A stretch of DNA of 64,000 bases, from contig NZ_BLLG01000008.1 in the NCBI RefSeq assembly GCF_011766325.1, forward strand, positions 1-64,000, given 5' to 3'. Positions within the stretch are counted from its first letter, which is position 1; every line of letters starts with the position of its first letter. The position numbers and the translations under genes are program-made. Below the pieces are notes generated by a model. It worked only from the letters and a program-made list of their open reading frames with translations, had not been told where the DNA came from and ran no database searches. Positions 58,912 to 64,000 of the stretch are shown piece after piece. The stretch comes from Streptomyces pacificus (GTDB lineage Bacteria > Actinomycetota > Actinomycetes > Streptomycetales > Streptomycetaceae).

Positions 58912-60114
58912 ATGACTCCCCGTGCCGCTCTCGGGACCCGGTACGACCGGGCCACCGCACACCTCGACGCGCCGCTGGCCGTCGTGGACCTGGAGGCGTT
59001 CGACGCCAACGCGGCGGACCTGGTCAGGCGAGCGGCCGGGAAGCCGGTCCGCGTGGCCAGCAAGTCCCTGCGGTGCAGGGCGCTGCTGGAGCGGGTACTG
59101 GCGAAGGACGGGTTCGCCGGGGTCCTGTCGTACACGCTGGAGGAGTCGATCTGGCTCGCCAGGGCGGGTTTCCCCGACGTGCTGCTGGCGTATCCGTCCG
59201 CCGACCGCGCCGGGTTCGCCGAACTGGCGGGCGACGCCGGGCTCGCGTCCGCCGTGACGGTCGTGGTCGACGATCCCGCGCAGCTGGACCTGGTCGACCG
59301 CGCCCGGGGTGGTGGTACGCAGGAGATCCGGGTCTGTCTGGACCTGGACACCTCGCTGCATCTGCTGGGCGGCCGGATCCGTTTCGGCGCCCGGCGTTCG
59401 CCGCTGCGCACACCCGAGGACCTGGCCGCGCTCGCCCGCGCGGTCGCCGCCCGGCCCGGCTTCCGGCCGGTGGGGCTGATGGCGTACGAGGGGCATGTCG
59501 CGGGAGTCGCCGACGCGGTCCCGGGGAGTGCGCTGCGCTCGCGGATGGTCCGCCTGATGCAGTCCGCGGCCCGGCGCGAGCTCGCGCAGCGGCGAGCGGC
59601 GGCCGTACGGGCGGTGCGGGCGGTGGCACCGGAGTTGGAGTTCGTGAACGGCGGCGGCACCGGCAGTGTGCAGCACACCGCGGCGGAGGACGCGGTCACG
59701 GAGATAGCCGCGGGCTCCGGGCTGTTCGTGCCGGGGCTCTTCGACCACTACACGTCGTTCACCGGACGGCCCGCGGCGCTGTTCGCCCAGCCCGTCGTGC
59801 GGCGGCCCGGCGTCGGCGTGGTGACGGTGCTCGGCGGCGGCTATCCGGCCTCGGGCACCGCCGGCCGGGACCGGCTGCCGGTGCCGTGTCTGCCGGAAGG
59901 GCTGCGCTACGACCCGATGGAGGGGCCGGGCGAGGTGCAGACGCCGCTGCTGGGGCCGGCGGCGGACGATCTGCTCATCGGCGACAAGGTGTGGTTCCGG
60001 CACGCGAAGGCCGGGGAGTTGTGCGAGCGCTTCGACTCGCTGCACCTGGTCGAGGACGGGCGGGTGACGGCCGCGGTCCCGACCTACCGGGGCGAGGGCC
60101 GTACCTTCCTGTGA
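58912..60114 (+). CDS. Fold-III PLP amino acid deaminase/aldolase
   Basis: A 400-residue enzyme of the alanine-racemase-like fold. VRVASKSLRCRALLERVL holds the PLP Lys (about residue 51), and LEFVNGGGTGSVQHTA, GSGLFVPGLFDHYTSF and KVWFRHAKAGELCERF are typical of amino acid deaminase/aldolase and D-threonine aldolase relatives, the last with a metal-binding His and Cys. The start is ATG 58912. It diverges from the Pro-rich gene with a 183-base promoter region. It should act on a D-amino acid or hydroxy amino acid. Confidence 0.88.
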   Translation: MTPRAALGTRYDRATAHLDAPLAVVDLEAFDANAADLVRRAAGKPVRVASKSLRCRALLERVLAKDGFAGVLSYTLEESIWLARAGFPDVLLAYPSADRAGFAELAGDAGLASAVTVVVDDPAQLDLVDRARGGGTQEIRVCLDLDTSLHLLGGRIRFGARRSPLRTPEDLAALARAVAARPGFRPVGLMAYEGHVAGVADAVPGSALRSRMVRLMQSAARRELAQRRAAAVRAVRAVAPELEFVNGGGTGSVQHTAAEDAVTEIAAGSGLFVPGLFDHYTSFTGRPAALFAQPVVRRPGVGVVTVLGGGYPASGTAGRDRLPVPCLPEGLRYDPMEGPGEVQTPLLGPAADDLLIGDKVWFRHAKAGELCERFDSLHLVEDGRVTAAVPTYRGEGRTFL

Positions 60115-60465
60115 TCCACCGGCTCCGGGAGCCGGCTTGCCCACGGCGGCCCCGGCGGGGGCCTGCTCTCGCCGGTGACCACCACCGTCACGGGAGCCGC
60201 CCCTCCGCCGACGCCACCGCCGACGCCACCGCCGACGCCTCCGCCGACGCCCCGCCCCGTTCCGGCACCCGGGCCGCCCGGGCTTCCTCCCACCGCAGGC
60301 CTGCCCGGGCCGCCTCCCGCCCGAGGGGAGGCATAGCGGCGGATCCCGCCGCCCGGGGCGGGCGCCCGGCGGCGCCCGTCCGGTGTCCGCGCGGGGCGCG
60401 GCGGAGCGCGCCTCTCCACGGGGTGGCGGCCTGCCCCCTTTACACACCTGGGCACCTGGGCACCC
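60115..60465. other. Intergenic with terminator and repeats, no gene seen
   Basis: Directly after the PLP gene, CCGGCTC at 60119-60125 pairs with GAGCCGG at 60129-60135 and probably terminates it. Four 12-base units (CCGCCGACGCCA and variants) fill 60205-60252. A Gly/Val repeat frame on the minus strand here is only the repeat read through. TGGGCACC repeats lie near 60450 before the SDR stop. Confidence 0.6.
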
Positions 60466-61260
60466 CTACACAGGAGTGACGTACGCGCCCGAGATACCGC
60501 CGTCGACCAGGAAGTCGGTGGCGTTGACGAAGGACGAGTCGTCGCTGGCGAGGAACGCCACGGCCGCGGCCATCTCCTCCGCTTCGGCGAACCGGCCGAC
60601 GGGGATGTGCACCAGACGGCGGGCCGCCCGCTCGGGGTCCTTGGCGAACAGCTCCTGCAGCAGCGGGGTGTTGACCGGCCCCGGGCAGAGCGCGTTGACC
60701 CTGATGCCCTCGCGGGCGAACTGCACGCCCAGCTCCCGGGACATGGCGAGGACGCCGCCCTTGCTCGCGGTGTACGAGATCTGGGAGGTCGCGGCGCCCA
60801 TCCGGGCCACGAACGAGGCCGTGTTGATGATGGAGCCCCGGCCCTGGCGCCGCATGTAGGGGATGGCGGCCTTGCAGCACAGGTAGACGGAGGTGAGGTT
60901 GACCTCCTGGACCCGCTTCCAGGCCTCCAGTCCCGTGTCCAGGATGGAGTCGTCGTCGGGGGGCGAGATGCCGGCGTTGTTGAAGGCGATGTCGACGCTG
61001 CCGTAGGTGTCGAAGGCGGTCCGGAACAGCGCCTCCACCTGCTCGGCGTCGGTGACGTCCACCTTCACGAACGTCCCGCCGGCCTCCTCGGCCGCGGCCT
61101 TGCCCGCGGTCTCGTCGATGTCGCCGCAGACGACGTGGGCCCCTTCCGAGGCGAGACGGCGCGCGGTGGCCAGTCCGATGCCGCTGCCGGCACCGGTGAT
61201 GACGGCGGTGCGGCCGACGAGCCGGCGGCAGACGGGGGTGTCGTTGTGGGCGGTGCTCAT
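60466..61260 (-). CDS. Short-chain dehydrogenase/reductase
   Basis: A 264-residue SDR. The NAD(P) site is TAVITGAGSGIGLATARRLA (residues 18-37) with CGDIDE just after, which favours NAD. The catalytic residues are in NTASFVARMG (Ser) and YTASKGGVL (Tyr-Lys). The ending VDGGISGAYV is typical. Annotated relatives are called 3-oxoacyl-ACP reductases, but here it follows aldehyde dehydrogenase by six bases and a glutamine-synthetase-like gene, which points to amine catabolism. The start is ATG 61260. Confidence 0.92.
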   Translation of the reverse strand: MSTAHNDTPVCRRLVGRTAVITGAGSGIGLATARRLASEGAHVVCGDIDETAGKAAAEEAGGTFVKVDVTDAEQVEALFRTAFDTYGSVDIAFNNAGISPPDDDSILDTGLEAWKRVQEVNLTSVYLCCKAAIPYMRRQGRGSIINTASFVARMGAATSQISYTASKGGVLAMSRELGVQFAREGIRVNALCPGPVNTPLLQELFAKDPERAARRLVHIPVGRFAEAEEMAAAVAFLASDDSSFVNATDFLVDGGISGAYVTPV

Positions 61261-61266
61261 GGGTTC

Positions 61267-62637
61267 TCAGGCCTCCGTGCTGATGAAGACGTTCTTGGTC
61301 TCGGTGAAAGCGGTGAGGGCGTCGGGGCCGAGTTCGCGGCCGAGGCCGGACTGCCCGTATCCGCCGAAGGGGGTCCAGTAGCGGACGCTGGAGTGGGAGT
61401 TGACGGACAGGTTGCCTGCGGCGACGGCGCCGGTGACCCGCAGGGCCCGGCCCACGTCGCGGGTCCAGACGGAGCCGGAGAGCCCGTACTCGGTGGCGTT
61501 GGCGAGGCGTACGGCGTCCTCCTCGTCGTCGAAGGGCAGGACGACGGCGACCGGGCCGAACACCTCGTCGGTGGCGACGGGGGCCTCGGGCGGGACGCCG
61601 GTGACGAGGGTGGGCGGGAACCAGAAGCCCGGACCGGTGGGCGCGCTGCCCCGTACCGTCGCGAGGTCGTCGGTGACGTAGGAGCGGACGCGGTCCAGCT
61701 GGGCGCGGGAGATGAGCGGGCCCATCTGGGTGGCCTCGTCCGCGGGGTCGCCCACCACGACCGACTTCAGCGCGGGGGCGAGGCGGTCGAGGAAGTCGTC
61801 GTAGACGGGGCGCTGCACCAGGATGCGGGTGCGGGCGCAGCAGTCCTGTCCGCTGTTGTCCAGGAAGGCCGTCGGTGCCGCGGCGGCCGCGGCCTCGATG
61901 TCGGCGTCGGCGAAGACGATGTTGGGGCTCTTGCCGCCGAGTTCGAGGGTGACGCGCTTCACGCGCTCGGCGCAGAGCGCCATGATCTGCTTGCCGATCC
62001 GGGTGGAGCCGGTGAAGACGATCTTCGCGACGCCGGGGTGGCGCACCAGCGCGTCGCCCGCGACCGCGCCACGGCCGGGCAGCACCTGGAAGAGGTGCTC
62101 GGGGAGGCCGGCTTCCAGGGCGAGTTCGGCCAGTCGCAGCGCGGTCAGCGGGGTGGCCTCGGCGGGTTTGAGGAGGACGGCGTTGCCGGCGGCGAGCGCG
62201 GGCGCGGTGCCCCAGGCGGCGATGGGCATGGGGAAGTTCCAGGGGGCGATGACCCCCACCACGCCGAGCGGTTCGAGGATGGTCAGGTTGATGCCGCCGG
62301 GGACGGGGATCTGCCGGCCGGTGAGGCGTTCCACTCCCCCGGCGGAGTAGTCGAGGAGGTCGCGGACGTTGCCGGCCTCCCAGCGGGCGTTGCCGAGGGT
62401 GTGCCCGGCCTCGCGGACCTCGAGCAGGGCGAGTTCCTCGATGTGGTCGTCGACGGCGGCCGCGAAGCGGCGCAGCAGCCTGGCGCGGTCGGCGGGGGCC
62501 GCGGCCGCCCAGGCCCGCTGGGCCCGTGCCGCGCGGCGCACGGCGGCGTCGACGGCGGCGGCGTCCGCGCCGGGGACGCTGGCGATGACTTCCTCGGTGG
62601 CCGGGTTGAGCACATCGAGTGCGTACGGTTGCGACAC
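61267..62637 (-). CDS. Aldehyde dehydrogenase
   Basis: A 456-residue NAD(P)-dependent aldehyde dehydrogenase. Family marks are GVIAPWNFPMPIAAWGTAPALAAGNAVLLKPAE, FTGSTRIGKQIM, the catalytic Glu in RVTLELGGKSPNIVFADAD, and the catalytic Cys in NSGQDCCARTRILV. I chose GTG 62637 (SQPYALDVLNPATEEV) with GAGG upstream; GTG 62649, overlapping the ligase stop as GTGA, is also possible. It probably oxidises an aldehyde formed from the gamma-glutamylated amine made by the upstream gene product. Confidence 0.94.
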   Translation of the reverse strand: MSQPYALDVLNPATEEVIASVPGADAAAVDAAVRRAARAQRAWAAAAPADRARLLRRFAAAVDDHIEELALLEVREAGHTLGNARWEAGNVRDLLDYSAGGVERLTGRQIPVPGGINLTILEPLGVVGVIAPWNFPMPIAAWGTAPALAAGNAVLLKPAEATPLTALRLAELALEAGLPEHLFQVLPGRGAVAGDALVRHPGVAKIVFTGSTRIGKQIMALCAERVKRVTLELGGKSPNIVFADADIEAAAAAAPTAFLDNSGQDCCARTRILVQRPVYDDFLDRLAPALKSVVVGDPADEATQMGPLISRAQLDRVRSYVTDDLATVRGSAPTGPGFWFPPTLVTGVPPEAPVATDEVFGPVAVVLPFDDEEDAVRLANATEYGLSGSVWTRDVGRALRVTGAVAAGNLSVNSHSSVRYWTPFGGYGQSGLGRELGPDALTAFTETKNVFISTEA

Positions 62638-62645
62638 GGGGTGCC

Positions 62646-64000
62646 TCACATGCGTTCGAAGGAGCGGCGGAGCTCCCAGTCGGTGACCGCGGCGTCGAAC
62701 GCGTCGAGTTCGACCCGCGCCATGTTGCGGTAGTGGGCGACGACCTCGTCCCCGAAGGCGGCCTTGGCGATGGTGCTGTTGTCCCAGAGTTCGGCGGCCT
62801 CGCGGAGGGTGGCCGGGACGTGCTCGTAGCCGGCGCTGTAGGCGTTGCCCGCGCAGGCCTCGGGCAGCTCCAGCTTCTGCTCGATCCCGTGCAGTCCTGC
62901 GGCGATCAGTGCGGCGACGGCGAGATGGGGGTTGACGTCGCCGCCGGGCAGCCGGTTCTCGAAGCGCGTCGAGCGGCCGTGGCCGACGACGCGCAGCGCG
63001 CAGGTCCGGTTGTCGTGGCCCCAGGCGACGGCGGTCGGGGCGAAGGAGCCGGGTTGGAACCGCTTGTAGGAGTTGATGTTCGGCGCGTACAGCAGGGAGA
63101 AGTCGCGCAGGGCGGCGAGCTGGCCGGCGAGGAAGTGCCGCATGACGTCCGACATGCCGCCGGGTCCGTCGCCCGCCATGGCGTTGCGGCCGTCGGCGTC
63201 GGTGAGCGAGAGGTGGATGTGGCAGGAGTTGCCCTCGCGCTCGTTGTACTTGGCCATGAAGGTGACGGAGACGCCTTCCTGGGCGGCGATCTCCTTGGTG
63301 CCGGTCTTGTAGATCGCGTGCTGGTCGCAGGTGACGAGGGCCTCGTCGTAGCGGAACACGATCTCGTGCTGGCCGGGGTTGCACTCGCCCTTGGCCGACT
63401 CGACGGTCAGCCCTGCGGCGGCCATCTCGTTGCGGATCCGGCGCAGCAGGGGCTCGATGCGGCCGGTGCCGAGGATCGAGTAGTCGATGTTGTACTGGTT
63501 GGCCGGGGTGAGGCCCTGGTATCCGCGGTCCCAGGCCTGCTCGTAGCTGTCCTTGAAGACGATGAACTCCAGCTCGGTGCCGACCTGCGCGGTCCAGCCG
63601 TGCTCGGCCAGGCGCTCCAGCTGGCGGCGCAGGATCTGGCGGGGGGCGGCGGCGACCGGGGTGCCGTCGTTCCACGCGAGGTCGGCGACGAGCATGGCCG
63701 TGCCCTCGTTCCAGGGGACGCGGCGCAGGGTGGCCGGGTCGGGGTGCATGGCGAAGTCTCCGTAGCCGCGCTCCCAGGAGGACATCGCGTAGCCGTCCAC
63801 GGTGTTCATCTCGGTGTCGACGGCGAGCAGGTAGTTGCAGCCCTCCGTGCCGTGTTCCAGGACCTCGTCGAGGAAGAACCGGGCGGCGAACCGCTTGCCC
63901 TGGAGCCTGCCCTGCATATCGGGGAAGGCCAGGACTACGGTGTCGATCTCACCGCTCGCGACGAGGGACCTGAGCTCCTCGACGGTCAGCGGGGGTGTGC
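62646..64000 (-). CDS. glnA4: Glutamine synthetase-like gamma-glutamylamide ligase, partial
   Basis: About 450 C-terminal codons are in the window; the start lies beyond the right edge. The first visible residues are TPPLTVEELRSLVASGEIDTVVLAFPDMQGRLQGKR. Glutamine-synthetase marks follow: GTELEFIVFKDSYEQAWDRGY, SAKGECNPGQHEIVFRYDEAL, EGNSCHIHLSLTD and RFENRLPGGDVNPHLAVAALIAAG. The order ligase, aldehyde dehydrogenase, SDR matches the S. coelicolor GlnA4 locus, where (from published work as I recall it) GlnA4 makes gamma-glutamylethanolamide. The paralogue number is inferred from this context. Confidence 0.85.
   Translation of the reverse strand, partial: TPPLTVEELRSLVASGEIDTVVLAFPDMQGRLQGKRFAARFFLDEVLEHGTEGCNYLLAVDTEMNTVDGYAMSSWERGYGDFAMHPDPATLRRVPWNEGTAMLVADLAWNDGTPVAAAPRQILRRQLERLAEHGWTAQVGTELEFIVFKDSYEQAWDRGYQGLTPANQYNIDYSILGTGRIEPLLRRIRNEMAAAGLTVESAKGECNPGQHEIVFRYDEALVTCDQHAIYKTGTKEIAAQEGVSVTFMAKYNEREGNSCHIHLSLTDADGRNAMAGDGPGGMSDVMRHFLAGQLAALRDFSLLYAPNINSYKRFQPGSFAPTAVAWGHDNRTCALRVVGHGRSTRFENRLPGGDVNPHLAVAALIAAGLHGIEQKLELPEACAGNAYSAGYEHVPATLREAAELWDNSTIAKAAFGDEVVAHYRNMARVELDAFDAAVTDWELRRSFERM

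Noticed and set aside
60084..60455. Gly/Val-rich minus-strand ORF of 123 codons
   Set aside because: Its repeats are just the 12-base DNA array translated; there is no ribosome site or family likeness.

Overview
The window is chromosomal DNA of a high-GC actinobacterium, almost certainly Streptomyces. GTG, TTG and even ATC starts are common, ATGA/GTGA gene overlaps are frequent, XRE-DUF5753 and DUF397 genes are present, and one accessory regulator carries the rare leucine codon TTA. From memory, the gene order resembles the S. coelicolor segment around SCO1553-SCO1613, broken by accessory insertions. No tRNA, rRNA, CRISPR array or replication origin was seen.

Layout. 1-4.2 kb: the N-terminal part of a very long Pro/Ala-rich protein (possibly a CobT with a giant extension) and the cobalamin enzyme CobL (CbiE-CbiT). 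4.4-8.4 kb: a GNAT acetyltransferase and the methionine importer metN-metI-metQ, preceded by a small ORF ending MCRMCAR that looks like an attenuation leader. 8.8-12.2 kb: an accessory island with three tiny genes divergent from a DUF6879 gene and an XRE-DUF5753 regulator, then a decapitated ISL3 transposase ending at a heptamer array. 12.4-19.6 kb: small membrane proteins, a GNAT enzyme, a remnant gene pair, a Tat-exported glycerophosphodiester phosphodiesterase, a lyso-lipid acyltransferase, and a TetR-MFS efflux pair with a perfect 44-bp operator-like palindrome.

19.7-31.1 kb: arginine biosynthesis. argG and argH lie apart from argC-argJ-argB-argD-argR, which has two tandem ARG boxes. Between them sits a plus-strand cassette of a membrane flavocytochrome-like reductase, a double FMN-binding lipid-side protein and an ApbE flavin transferase, which together should move electrons across the membrane. 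31.3-37.1 kb: a degraded accessory zone with a dienelactone-hydrolase-like gene, a truncated ATP-binding protein, an XRE-DUF397 pair, IS701 and IS5-like remnants, two GNAT genes (one frameshifted) and a PPOX protein.

37.4-45.1 kb: a MocR regulator and EamA transporter with overlapping divergent starts, DUF1918, a Tat-exported glycoside-hydrolase-like protein, 3-hydroxybutyryl-CoA dehydrogenase, and an NsdA-like regulator with a NUDIX gene and a small coiled-coil membrane protein. The regulator and the small protein share a palindromic operator candidate. 45.4-53.5 kb: core translation genes pheS-pheT, an rRNA methyltransferase, and infC-rpmI-rplT with a structured attenuator leader, plus a sensor kinase. 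53.7-60.1 kb: DUF1844, SseB, a mycosin-like protease coupled to a Pro-rich membrane protein, and a fold-III PLP enzyme. 60.4-64 kb: a glnA4-like ligase (cut by the right edge), an aldehyde dehydrogenase and an SDR, forming a likely amine/ethanolamine catabolic operon.

Short tandem arrays (6 to 12-bp units) recur between genes. The most interesting leads are the metNIQ leader peptide, the shared palindrome of the NsdA-like locus, the flavin-transfer cassette, the orphan mycosin pair, and the 8.9-11.3 kb island with its repeated promoter motif.
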